From assembly GCF_014174255.1 (NCBI RefSeq), contig NZ_JABEQJ010000019.1, positions 26,905 to 90,904 of the forward strand: 64,000 nt of DNA, read 5' to 3'. Position 1 is the stretch's first letter. Every line of letters starts with the position of its first letter. Made by a program: the position numbers and the translations under genes. Shown piece by piece: positions 9,189 to 17,322 of this stretch. The DNA is from Gluconacetobacter sacchari. Its GTDB lineage: Bacteria > Pseudomonadota > Alphaproteobacteria > Acetobacterales > Acetobacteraceae. The notes under the pieces are model-generated. The model had not been told where the DNA came from, searched no databases, and was given only the letters and a program-made list of their open reading frames with translations.

Positions 9189-9874
9189 CCGTCTTCCTGA
9201 CCGACCTGGCCGACCAGGACGTTCTTCTGCCGGTCGAGGCGCTGGTGCTGCTGGCCCTGCTGGCGCTGCGGCGCTGGCGCGTGGCGCTGGCCTGGGCGGT
9301 GGTGATGGCGAGCGGGTCCGTGCTGACCCTGGTCCTGAAACTGGCGCTGGAGGCGTGCGGCCCGACGCCCGATCGGGTGCTGTACAGCCCCAGCGGGCAC
9401 ACGATGGCCGGGACGATGGTCTATGGCTGCCTGCTGGCGATGGCGGGATTGCGGCTGCCGGTCGTGATCGGGGGGGCGGGGGCGATCGCCTGCGTGCTGG
9501 CCTGGTCGCGCCTGGCGCTGGGCGCCCATACGCTGGTCGAGGTCGTGGTCGGTGGGGTTCTGGGCGTGGCGATGGTCTGTCTGTTCCGTCGCCTGGCCGG
9601 GCCGGGCGCCGCCATGTCCGGGCGGACGGTCCGCGTCCTGTCGGTCGTGGTCATCGGGCTGATCGCCGTGTGTCACGGCCATCGCTCGACGGTCGAAATC
9701 GCGATCCAGCATGTTTCGCGGTTCGATCTGGGGCCGCTTTTATGCCGCGCGGCGCCGGGGGCGCCCGTTTACGGTCATGCCGTGTCGCCGGCCGCGCTTG
9801 CCATGCCGAGCCCGTCCAGCAGCGGCCGCAGCGTTTCGTCATCGGGGCGCCAGCGTCCGACCGCGCTGCGGTAG
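9182..9874 (+). CDS. PAP2 superfamily membrane phosphatase
   Basis: This is a 230-residue multi-helix membrane protein of the phosphatidic-acid-phosphatase type 2 superfamily. The catalytic motifs PSGH (residues 70-73) and SR-N5-H (residues 109-116, SRLALGAH) are present. The first motif, normally K-N6-RP, is degenerate (K53 followed by GPTPDR). The GTG start overlaps the end of the Nudix gene. The last third, after residue 165, is poorly hydrophobic, and its final 33 codons run antisense over the 3' end of the sulfotransferase gene, an unusually long convergent overlap of 100 bases. Likely substrates are lipid phosphates or undecaprenyl pyrophosphate. Confidence 0.8.
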   Translation: MLTVFLTDLADQDVLLPVEALVLLALLALRRWRVALAWAVVMASGSVLTLVLKLALEACGPTPDRVLYSPSGHTMAGTMVYGCLLAMAGLRLPVVIGGAGAIACVLAWSRLALGAHTLVEVVVGGVLGVAMVCLFRRLAGPGAAMSGRTVRVLSVVVIGLIAVCHGHRSTVEIAIQHVSRFDLGPLLCRAAPGAPVYGHAVSPAALAMPSPSSSGRSVSSSGRQRPTALR

Positions 9875-11253
9875 ATCGGCCGGCGGACCTGGGCCACGCT
9901 GGATGTCCTGACCAGGCGGCGGGATTCGTGGAAGCGCAGGCAGGCTTCGTCCCATGGCAGGTCGCAATAGGCGATGATGCGCCGCGCGCCGGTCTCCAGG
10001 TCCGCGACGATATCCTCGTAGCGGACATCCAGGATCGTGCCCGGCGGCAGTACCTGGCGCCAGTGGGTCATCTGGTCCTGGTAGTGACGATGATAGCGGC
10101 CTAGCTCGCCCAGGTCGAAGGTGAACGCCAGCTTGTCGAAGGGGATCGAGAAGCAGGACAGGCAGGTATCGATCGGGTCGCGGAGCGTATGGATGATGCG
10201 CGCGTTGGGCCATAGCTGGCGGATGAGCCCGATATGGAAGAAATTATCCAGCGTCTTGTTGGAGATGCGCGCCGGCGGCCGGTCGCCCGTCCAGCCCGTG
10301 ACCAGCCTGTCCAGCCGGTGGAGATAGTCTTCGGCGATGGCATGCCGGTCTCTTGCGCTCAGGCCGGTCAGCGGCGTGCCCACCCGCCAGTCCGGAAACC
10401 GCTTGGCGGCGTCCTGGAGCGTGTCGGACAGGGTGCCGACTTCGCCGGCGCCGAAGACGAGCGGATGGCTGGCCAGGATCTGCTCCACCAGGGTCGATCC
10501 GGAGCGCGGCATGCCGACGATGAAGACCGGGCGCGGCGAGGGATGGCCGGACGCGGCGGTCGCCGCGATGACATCGGCCGTGAAGCGCGCGCGTATCGCC
10601 CGGGCGCCCCGGGCGATACGCTGTTCGTCGTACGGCGTCTGGGCGCGCCGGATCGCGTTGGCTTTCAGCAGGTGGTCGAAGGAGGCGCGGTGGTGGCCGC
10701 TGTCGGCCAGCGCCTTGCCCAGTGCGAAATGGAGCCGCATTCTGCCCTGGTCGTCCAGCGTGCCTGCACGCCCGGCGAGCGCCTGCATGGCCGCCAGCGC
10801 GGGGTCGTCGGCCGGGAGGGCCGACAGGCGGGTGAGCCCCAGGTAATAATTGGGCTCGTCCGGCGCCAGGGCGATCGCCCGGCGCAGATGCGCGATCGCC
10901 GCGTCGATGTGCCCGAGTTCCTGCAACACCAGGGCCAGCACCGCATGGACCGGCGCGTCGTCGGGCTGGAGCGCGTGGGCCTGTTCCAGATGATGCAGGG
11001 CCTCGGCATGGCGCCCGGTGTTGCGCAGCAGCGTGCCCAGTCCGGCATGAATGGCATGCAGGCTCGGGTCGTGGTCCAGGACCGTGCGATAGCAGGCGAT
11101 CGCCTCGTCCACGCGGCCGAGTTCGACCAGGGTGCGGGCCAGGTCGCGTGCCGTCCCGGCGCTGGCCGGATCGCGCGCCAGGGCTTCGCGGAGGGTTTCG
11201 ACGGCCAGGAGCGCGCGATACCGGTCGATCCTGGTCCTGTCAGCGTCCTGCAT
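9775..11253 (-). CDS. Tetratricopeptide-repeat sulfotransferase
   Basis: This protein has about 492 residues. N-terminal TPR repeats occupy roughly residues 30-145 (ARTLVELGRVDEAIACYRTVL is one unit). A sulfotransferase domain follows, with the PAPS 5'-phosphosulfate loop GMPRSGST near residues 247-254, a TLRDPIDTCLS 3'-phosphate motif and DVRYEDIV downstream. Such proteins transfer sulfate from PAPS to carbohydrate or protein acceptors. The start is uncertain: ATG 11253 begins just before the conserved region, while ATG 11334 or TTG 11352 would add up to 33 residues. It is divergent from the MYG1-like gene. The acceptor is unknown. Confidence 0.83.
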   Translation of the reverse strand: MQDADRTRIDRYRALLAVETLREALARDPASAGTARDLARTLVELGRVDEAIACYRTVLDHDPSLHAIHAGLGTLLRNTGRHAEALHHLEQAHALQPDDAPVHAVLALVLQELGHIDAAIAHLRRAIALAPDEPNYYLGLTRLSALPADDPALAAMQALAGRAGTLDDQGRMRLHFALGKALADSGHHRASFDHLLKANAIRRAQTPYDEQRIARGARAIRARFTADVIAATAASGHPSPRPVFIVGMPRSGSTLVEQILASHPLVFGAGEVGTLSDTLQDAAKRFPDWRVGTPLTGLSARDRHAIAEDYLHRLDRLVTGWTGDRPPARISNKTLDNFFHIGLIRQLWPNARIIHTLRDPIDTCLSCFSIPFDKLAFTFDLGELGRYHRHYQDQMTHWRQVLPPGTILDVRYEDIVADLETGARRIIAYCDLPWDEACLRFHESRRLVRTSSVAQVRRPIYRSAVGRWRPDDETLRPLLDGLGMASAAGDTA

Positions 11254-11381
11254 CCTGCCGCGAGTGTCGTCGAGGCCGGAATGCGTGTCAATCGACGCCG
11301 GAGGCGTGTTGTGTCGCGCCGGCCGGTACGGCATGAGGGGCGCTTGAGACAATCCCCCACCTGTCGGCGGTCCTTACGAAT

Positions 11382-12401
11382 ATGACGGAATACACACCCA
11401 TCGGTCTCGGTCCCGGGACGGAGCCGGTCGCGGCGCTGACCCATTCGGGCAATTTTCATGCCGACGAGACGCTGGGCTACGTCATCCTGCATTACGCGCT
11501 GGCACCGCATGGCGACCTGCGGGGGCGGGTGCTGGGCGAGGGGCCGGGCGATCGGCTGACCTTCACGCGGTCGCGCGTGCCGGGACGGATCCAGGCCGCG
11601 GATATCGTCTTCGATGTCGGCGGGGTGTACGACCCGGCGGCGGGACGGTACGACCACCATATGAAGAACAAGCCGCTGCGCGAGGACGGCACGCCCTACA
11701 GCGCGGCGGGGCTGCTGTGGAAGGATTACGGCCGGGCCGCGATCGGCAACATGCTGGCCGAGCCGGTGGACGACGCGATGGCCGCCGCCATCTGGCAGGC
11801 GGTGGACAAGGCGCTGATCCTGCCCGTCGACCAGGACGATAACGGGGTGGCGAAAATGGGCCGGCTGTCGCTGGCCGAGATCGTGTCGACCTGCGGCGCG
11901 GCGTGGGACACGGCCGAACTGCATGGCGGCGAGGAAGCCGCGAGGCGGGAGATGGCGGGATTCGCCGACGCGGCGGGGATCGTCGCCCGCTATCTGGCCG
12001 GCGTCGTCGACCGGGCGCGGGCGAGCCTGAAGGCCGCCGACCGCGTGCTGGGCGCGTTCGCGCGGGCGGAGGACAAGCGCATCCTGGTACTGGAGACGGG
12101 CATGCCGGCCGAGAAGGTGATCTTCGAGCGCGACCTGCCGGTCGTCTATGTCGTCTCGCCCGCCGGCGGCGGGCAATGGAACGTCAAGGCCGTGCCGCCG
12201 GCACGCGGCGAGTTCGGCCAGCGCGTGCCGCTGCCGGAAGGCTGGGGCGGGCTGGAGGGCCGGGCGCTGGCCGAAATCTCGGGGGTCGGGGACGCGGTGT
12301 TCGCCCATCCGGCGCGCTTCATCTGCGGGGCGGGCAGCCGGGAGGGGGCGCTGGCCATGGCGCGCCGGGCGCTGGCGATCGGCGCGCCCCGAGTGCCCTG
12401 A
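11382..12401 (+). CDS. MYG1 family protein (metal-dependent phosphohydrolase/exonuclease fold)
   Basis: This is a 339-residue member of the UPF0160/MYG1 family, related to DHH-type phosphoesterases. The signatures THSGNFHADE (residues 21-30) and VGGVYDP...RYDHHM supply the expected aspartate and histidine metal ligands. Eukaryotic MYG1 is a 3'-5' RNA exonuclease; the bacterial role is not settled. Length and motifs are complete. It stands upstream of an SDR gene on the same strand with a 97-base gap. Confidence 0.88.
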   Translation: MTEYTPIGLGPGTEPVAALTHSGNFHADETLGYVILHYALAPHGDLRGRVLGEGPGDRLTFTRSRVPGRIQAADIVFDVGGVYDPAAGRYDHHMKNKPLREDGTPYSAAGLLWKDYGRAAIGNMLAEPVDDAMAAAIWQAVDKALILPVDQDDNGVAKMGRLSLAEIVSTCGAAWDTAELHGGEEAARREMAGFADAAGIVARYLAGVVDRARASLKAADRVLGAFARAEDKRILVLETGMPAEKVIFERDLPVVYVVSPAGGGQWNVKAVPPARGEFGQRVPLPEGWGGLEGRALAEISGVGDAVFAHPARFICGAGSREGALAMARRALAIGAPRVP

Positions 12402-12498
12402 ACGACCCGGTCCGCTCGGGGCGCGCGTGCGGCCCCCCTTGCCCGGGGGGCGGGAGACGGCCCATGATCGTCCGGCGACAAGCGGGAGGACCATCGCG

Positions 12499-13239
12499 GT
12501 GGCGGAACATCAGCCGACCATGCTCCTGACGGGCGCCAGCCGGGGGATCGGTCATGCCACGGTCAAGCTGTTCCAGGAACGGGGCTGGCGAATCCTGACC
12601 GTTTCGCGGCAGGCGTTCGACCCGGCCTGCGCCTGGCCCGCCGCGCGGATGAGCCATATCACCGCCGACCTGAGCGACCTGGCGGGCATCGGGCGGCTGG
12701 CCGACGACGTGCGGGCGCGCCTGCCGGAGGGCCGGCTGCACGCCCTGGTCAACAACGCCGGCATTTCGCCCAAGGGAGCGGATGGCGCGCGGCTGGGCGT
12801 GCTGGACAGCGACCTGGACGTGTGGACCAGCGTGCTGAACGTCAACCTGGTCTCGATCGCGCTGCTGGTGCGGGCGCTGGCACCGGAACTGGAGGCGGCC
12901 GGGGGCTCGGTCGTCAATGTCACCTCGATCGTGGGCTCGCGCGTCCATCCCTTCGCCGGGGCGGCCTATGCGGTGTCCAAGGCCGGGCTGGCGGCGCTGA
13001 CCCGGGAAATGGCGCACGAACTCGGGCAGCGGAACGTGCGGGTGAACGCGATCGCGCCGGGCGAGATCTCGACCGCCATCCTTTCGCCCGGGACCGACCG
13101 GCTGGTGGCGTCGGACGTGCCGATGAAACGGCTGGGGGCGCCGCGCGAAGTGGCGGAGACGATCCATTTCCTGTGTTCGTCGGCCTCGTCCTATATCAAC
13201 GGGGCCGAAATCCATATCAATGGCGGCCAGCACGTCTGA
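12499..13239 (+). CDS. SDR family oxidoreductase
   Basis: This is a 246-residue short-chain dehydrogenase. The cofactor motif TGASRGIG lies near residues 11-18, followed by NNAG (about residue 88) and the catalytic S...YAVSK motif (AAYAVSKAGLAAL). The GTG at 12499 is chosen because GGGAGGA lies 8 bases upstream; the reading frame stays open upstream but shows no family similarity. Family members reduce or oxidise alcohols, sugars or acyl-thioesters with NAD(P)H. The C-terminal NGAEIHINGGQHV tail is typical of FabG-like SDRs. A downstream aldehyde dehydrogenase follows after 76 bases, so an alcohol-aldehyde-acid sequence is possible. Confidence 0.9.
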   Translation: MAEHQPTMLLTGASRGIGHATVKLFQERGWRILTVSRQAFDPACAWPAARMSHITADLSDLAGIGRLADDVRARLPEGRLHALVNNAGISPKGADGARLGVLDSDLDVWTSVLNVNLVSIALLVRALAPELEAAGGSVVNVTSIVGSRVHPFAGAAYAVSKAGLAALTREMAHELGQRNVRVNAIAPGEISTAILSPGTDRLVASDVPMKRLGAPREVAETIHFLCSSASSYINGAEIHINGGQHV

Positions 13240-13315
13240 CGCGGGTGCTTTGACCGGGATGGACGGATGCGGCAAGCTGCCGCTCCGTTCGTCCCGAGGC
13301 CGGAGGCTGCCTGAC

Positions 13316-14761
13316 ATGTCGTCCTATCCCGACACCCTGCTGTTCATCGACGGTCAGTGGACCGCGGCGCGGGAGGGGCGGTTCATCGATGTGGTCAATC
13401 CCGCGACCGAGCAGGTCATCGGCCGCGTGGCCCATGCCGGCCAGCCGGACCTGGCCGCCGCCGTGGCGGCCGCCGAGCGGGGCTTCGCGCTGTGGAGCCG
13501 CATGTCGGTCTTCGATCGCTATCGGATCATGCGGGAGGCGGCGACGCTGCTGCGCGGACGGGTCGATGCGATCGCGCCGGTCCTGACCCTGGAACAGGGC
13601 AAGCCGCTGGCCGAGGCGCGGACGGAGCTGCTGGGGGCGGCGGATACGATCGACTGGCTGGCCGAGGAAGGGCGCCGGGCCTATGGACGGCTGATCCCGT
13701 CGCGGGCGGTGGGGGTGAGCCAGGCGGTGATCCGCAGCCCGGTCGGGCCGGTGGCCGCGTTCTCGCCGTGGAATTTCCCGGTCAACCAGGTGGTGCGCAA
13801 GGTCGGGGCGGCGCTGGCGACCGGCTGTTCGATCATCGTCAAGGCCGCCGAGGAGACTCCGGCCTCGCCCGCCGCGCTGATCCGCGCCTTTGCCGATGCC
13901 GGCGTGCCGGCGGGGGTGATCGGGCTGGTCTACGGCACGCCGTCGGAGATCTCGGAGACGCTGATCGCGCATCCCGCGATCCGCAAGGTGACGTTTACCG
14001 GCTCGACCGTGGTGGGCAAGATGCTGGCGGCGCTGGCCGGGTCGCACATGAAGCGCGCGACGATGGAGCTGGGCGGCCATGGGCCGGCCATCATCAGCGC
14101 CGATGCCGATATCGACCACGCGGCGGCGACGCTGGCGGCGGCGAAATTCCGCAATGCCGGGCAGGTCTGCGTTTCGCCGACCCGTTTCCTGGTGGAACGG
14201 CCGGCATTCGGCCGGTTCGTGGAGCGGTTCGCGGCCGTGGCCCGGGAGATCCGCGTCGGCGACGGGCTGCTGCCCGACACGAAGATGGGACCGATGGCCA
14301 ATGTCCGGCGCGTGGATGCGATGGAAGCGCTGATCGGCGACGCGACCGCCAGGGGGGCGACGATCGTGACCGGCGGCCAGCGGATCGGCAATGCCGGCTA
14401 TTTCTTCGCGCCGACGGTGCTGACCGGCCTGACCACCGACATGCGGATCATGAACGAGGAGCCGTTCGGCCCGGTGGCGCTGATGAACCCGTTCGATACG
14501 CTGGACGAGGCGGTGGCCGAGGCCAATCGCCTGCCATACGGCCTGGCGGCCTATGCCTTCACCGGCTCGGCCCCCACGGCGGCGCGCCTGCGCGACGAGG
14601 TGCGGGCCGGGATGCTGACGGTGAACCATCTGGGACTGGCGCTGCCGGAGGTGCCGTTTGGCGGGATCGGCGATTCCGGCTACGGCTCGGAAGGGGGCAG
14701 CGAGGCGCTGGAAGCGTATCTGGATACCCGCTTCGTCACCATCCGCGACTACAATGCCTGA
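13316..14761 (+). CDS. NAD(P)-dependent aldehyde dehydrogenase (succinate-semialdehyde type)
   Basis: This 481-residue aldehyde dehydrogenase has the active-site glutamate at E251 (ELGGHGP) and the nucleophilic cysteine at C285 (NAGQVC). The cofactor region carries PWNFPVNQ (residues 151-158) and FTGSTVVGK. The combination matches class I succinate-semialdehyde/glutarate-semialdehyde dehydrogenases (GabD-like). ATG 13316 follows GGAGG by 9 bases. The gene probably forms a unit with the preceding SDR. GabD-like proteins in acetic acid bacteria can serve a 2-oxoglutarate/succinate-semialdehyde route, but substrate preference cannot be read here. Confidence 0.9.
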   Translation: MSSYPDTLLFIDGQWTAAREGRFIDVVNPATEQVIGRVAHAGQPDLAAAVAAAERGFALWSRMSVFDRYRIMREAATLLRGRVDAIAPVLTLEQGKPLAEARTELLGAADTIDWLAEEGRRAYGRLIPSRAVGVSQAVIRSPVGPVAAFSPWNFPVNQVVRKVGAALATGCSIIVKAAEETPASPAALIRAFADAGVPAGVIGLVYGTPSEISETLIAHPAIRKVTFTGSTVVGKMLAALAGSHMKRATMELGGHGPAIISADADIDHAAATLAAAKFRNAGQVCVSPTRFLVERPAFGRFVERFAAVAREIRVGDGLLPDTKMGPMANVRRVDAMEALIGDATARGATIVTGGQRIGNAGYFFAPTVLTGLTTDMRIMNEEPFGPVALMNPFDTLDEAVAEANRLPYGLAAYAFTGSAPTAARLRDEVRAGMLTVNHLGLALPEVPFGGIGDSGYGSEGGSEALEAYLDTRFVTIRDYNA

Positions 14762-14872
14762 AGCAGGCATGTTCGGGGCGGCTGGTCTCGCCGCGTGGCC
14801 GGGACCGTCAGCGTGCGGCGCCGGGCTGTGCGCCGCGATAGGGTGACCTGGGCTCTGGCAGGAATGAATCGC

Positions 14873-15724
14873 ATGCGCCGCCGCGACTTTTTGCACTCCG
14901 CTCCGTTTCTGCTGGCGTCTCCGGGTTTCGCGCAAACGCCTGATCCGATCGCGCTCTATGAGCGCGCGACGGGCGGGCATGTGGGCGTGTTCGCCGAGAA
15001 CCTGTCCAGCGGAAGGACCTTTGCCTGGCGGCATGCCGACCGGTTTGTGATGTGCAGCACCTTCAAGGCGTCGCTGGCCGCCTATGTGCTGGCACTGTGC
15101 GACCGGGGGCGGGCGGATCTCGGCGAGGTCGTCAGGTTCACGGCCGCGGATATCGGCGACATGTATGCGCCGGTCGCGAGGGCGAACCTGGGCAAGGGCG
15201 CCCTGTCCCTGCGCCAGATGTGCGCGGGCGCCGTCGAACGGAGCGACAATGTCTGCGCCAACAAGCTGCTGGCGCGGATCGGCGGCCCGGGGATGCTGAC
15301 GCATTTCTGGCGTGAGATCGGGGATAACGTGACGCGGCTGGACGACAGCGAGCCCGAACTGAACCGCACGCCGCCGGGGGGTGTGCGGAACACGACGACC
15401 CCGGTGGCGATGGCGGAAACCATCCGGACGCTTGCCCTGGGGGACGTGTTGTCGGCGGGAGCGCGCAAGACCTTGAAGACCTGGCTGGTCAACTGCCAGA
15501 CCGGCAGGCACCGGCTGCGGGCGGGCCTGCCCCATGGCTGGATCGTGGGGGACAAGACGGGCAATAACGGCAAGGATGCCGCGGGCGACATCGCGATCGG
15601 CTGGCCCGAGGCGGGCGGGCCGATCGTCGTGGTCGCCTACACGCGGGGCGGGTTTCCGACCGAGGCGCAGCGGGCCGCGCTTTTCGCGGGAATCGGGCGG
15701 CATGTCGCGGCGGTACTGGCCTAG
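14873..15724 (+). CDS. Class A beta-lactamase, Tat-exported
   Basis: This is a 283-residue serine beta-lactamase. The catalytic set is intact: S62-T-F-K65, S124-D-N126, E160 in EPELN (equivalent to E166/N170) and K228-T-G230. The N-terminus MRRRDFLHSAPFLLASPGFA is a twin-arginine-type signal, as expected for a periplasmic enzyme. ATG 14873 is preferred over ATG 14864 because GGAA lies 8 bases upstream, while the earlier codon touches the Shine-Dalgarno. It stands alone between the aldehyde dehydrogenase and ilvE, with no AmpR-like regulator next to it, so expression may be constitutive. Confidence 0.92.
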   Translation: MRRRDFLHSAPFLLASPGFAQTPDPIALYERATGGHVGVFAENLSSGRTFAWRHADRFVMCSTFKASLAAYVLALCDRGRADLGEVVRFTAADIGDMYAPVARANLGKGALSLRQMCAGAVERSDNVCANKLLARIGGPGMLTHFWREIGDNVTRLDDSEPELNRTPPGGVRNTTTPVAMAETIRTLALGDVLSAGARKTLKTWLVNCQTGRHRLRAGLPHGWIVGDKTGNNGKDAAGDIAIGWPEAGGPIVVVAYTRGGFPTEAQRAALFAGIGRHVAAVLA

Positions 15725-15798
15725 GCGCCGCGCGGAAGAGATCCGTGGGGAGGCGGGCTTGACGCGCCGCGTGATCTGGGGACTCTGACCGATCGGAG

Positions 15799-15831
15799 CG
15801 CGCCGTGGGGCGCGGGCCGCCTTTGTGGTGA
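15799..15831 (+). promoter_or_regulatory. Hairpin plus TTGTGGTGA leader element before ilvE
   Basis: A perfect 6-bp stem CGCGCC/GGCGCG with a GTGG loop (15799-15814) is followed by TTGTGGTGA (15823-15831) just before the ilvE Shine-Dalgarno. A similar hairpin followed by the identical TTGTGGTGA precedes the hexosaminidase at 46127-46153. The function is unknown and the match may be chance. Confidence 0.3.
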
Positions 15832-15843
15832 GAGAGCAGGATC

Positions 15844-16938
15844 ATGGACAGCGCCGATCAATTCCGTTTCACGCATCTTCCGCACCCCGCGCCGGTATCG
15901 GTGGCGCAGCGTACGGAATTGCTGGCCAATCCGGGGTTCGGGCGCGTCTTTACCGACCACATGGCGGTCGTCCGCTACAAGGAAGGGCAGGGCTGGCATA
16001 ACCCGACGATCGAGGCGCGGGCGCCGATCGCGCTCGATCCGGCCGCGGCGGTGCTGCATTACGCGCAGGAGATCTTCGAGGGCATGAAGGCCTATCGCGC
16101 CGCCGATGGCGGCGTGGTGATGTTCCGCCCCGATGCCAATGCCCGCCGCTTCCGCCAGTCGGCCGAGCGCATGGCGATGGCCGAGGTGCCCGAGGCGCTG
16201 TTCCTGGACGCGGTGCGGGAACTGGTGCGGGCCGATCGCGACTGGATCCCGTCCGGCGAGAGCGCCAGCCTTTATCTGCGCCCGTTCATGATCGCCAGCG
16301 AGGCGTTTCTGGGCGTGAAGCCGTCGTCGGAATATCTGTTCATCGTCATCGCATCGCCGGTCGGGGCGTATTTCAGCGGTGGCGCGGTGTCGGTCTGGGT
16401 GTCGGAGGAGTATACCCGCGCCGCGCCCGGCGGCACGGGGGCGGCCAAGTGCGGGGGCAATTATGCCGCCAGCCTGCTGGCCCAGCGCGAGGCGAAGCGC
16501 CAGAATTGCGACCAGGTGCTGTTCCTGGATGCCGCCGAGCATCGGTGGATCGAGGAAATGGGCGGCATGAACGTCTTCTTCGTGATGGATGACGGCACGC
16601 TGGTGACGCCGCCGCTGGGCGGGACGATCCTGCCCGGCATCACCCGCGACACGCTGCTGACGCTGGCGCGCGACAGGGGGCTGACGGTGCGCGAGGAGCG
16701 CTATGGCATCGATCAGTGCTATGCGGACGCGGCCAGCGGGCGGCTGGTCGAGGCGTTTGCCTGCGGCACGGCGGCGGTGGTGACCCCGATCGGCCGTTTC
16801 CGCGGGCATCGGGGCGAGATCGTGATCGGCGCGGGCAATGGCGCCGACCCGGTGACCGGAGATCTGCGCGAGGCGCTGATCGGGATCCAGCGCGGCCAGC
16901 GGCCCGACCCCCATGGCTGGGTGCAGCGCATCGACTGA
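15844..16938 (+). CDS. ilvE: Branched-chain amino acid aminotransferase
   Basis: This is a 364-residue class IV PLP aminotransferase of the longer (BCAT group II) type, catalysing the last step of valine, leucine and isoleucine synthesis. Family features include the YAQEIFEGMKAYR block, the AKCGGNYAASLLAQ segment containing the PLP lysine, and EMGGMNVFFV. The length fits BCAT II enzymes (about 360). The ATG follows a GAGAGCAGGATC region. Convergent with the RidA gene, 30 bases away. Confidence 0.93.
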   Translation: MDSADQFRFTHLPHPAPVSVAQRTELLANPGFGRVFTDHMAVVRYKEGQGWHNPTIEARAPIALDPAAAVLHYAQEIFEGMKAYRAADGGVVMFRPDANARRFRQSAERMAMAEVPEALFLDAVRELVRADRDWIPSGESASLYLRPFMIASEAFLGVKPSSEYLFIVIASPVGAYFSGGAVSVWVSEEYTRAAPGGTGAAKCGGNYAASLLAQREAKRQNCDQVLFLDAAEHRWIEEMGGMNVFFVMDDGTLVTPPLGGTILPGITRDTLLTLARDRGLTVREERYGIDQCYADAASGRLVEAFACGTAAVVTPIGRFRGHRGEIVIGAGNGADPVTGDLREALIGIQRGQRPDPHGWVQRID

Positions 16939-16968
16939 CGCCGGCCAGGGTCAAGGCGCCGGCAAGGG

Positions 16969-17322
16969 TTACGGCAGCGCGGCGATCGCGGTCAGTTCCA
17001 CCCGCCAGGCGGGGTCGGCCAGCGCGGCCTCGACGGTGGCGCGGGCCGGCTTGTTGCCATGGTCCAGCCATTCGTCCCAGGCGCGGTTCATGTCCGCCAG
17101 TTCGTTCATGTCGGCCAGGAAGATCTGGACCGACAGCAGGCGGCTCTTGTCCGTGCCGGCTTCGGCCAGCAGGGCGTCCACCTGGTGCAGGATGTCGGCC
17201 GTCTGGCCTGCCGTATCCAGCGACGAATCTTCGGCGACCTGGCCGGCCAGGTAGACCAGCCCGTTATGGATGGTCGCGCCGGACAGGCGGGTTTCGGGCT
17301 GCAGGCGGGTGATCGGACTCAT
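16969..17322 (-). CDS. RidA family enamine/imine deaminase
   Basis: This 117-residue cytosolic RidA/YjgF/UK114 protein hydrolyses reactive 2-aminoacrylate and similar imines. The conserved arginine block PARATVEAALADPAWRVE is present, with the active-site Arg. ATG 17322 follows GGAGAG by 7 bases. The start lies inside the 3' end of the di-haem peroxidase gene, a 59-base overlap on the same strand, so translation is probably coupled. It ends close to ilvE, whose pathway is a known target of 2-aminoacrylate damage; functional linkage is inference. Confidence 0.9.
   Translation of the reverse strand: MSPITRLQPETRLSGATIHNGLVYLAGQVAEDSSLDTAGQTADILHQVDALLAEAGTDKSRLLSVQIFLADMNELADMNRAWDEWLDHGNKPARATVEAALADPAWRVELTAIAALP

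Noticed and set aside
13217..15703. Long minus-strand open frame opposite the aldehyde dehydrogenase and beta-lactamase genes
   Set aside because: Low-complexity Arg/His/Gln-rich translation, antisense to two genes with intact catalytic motifs.
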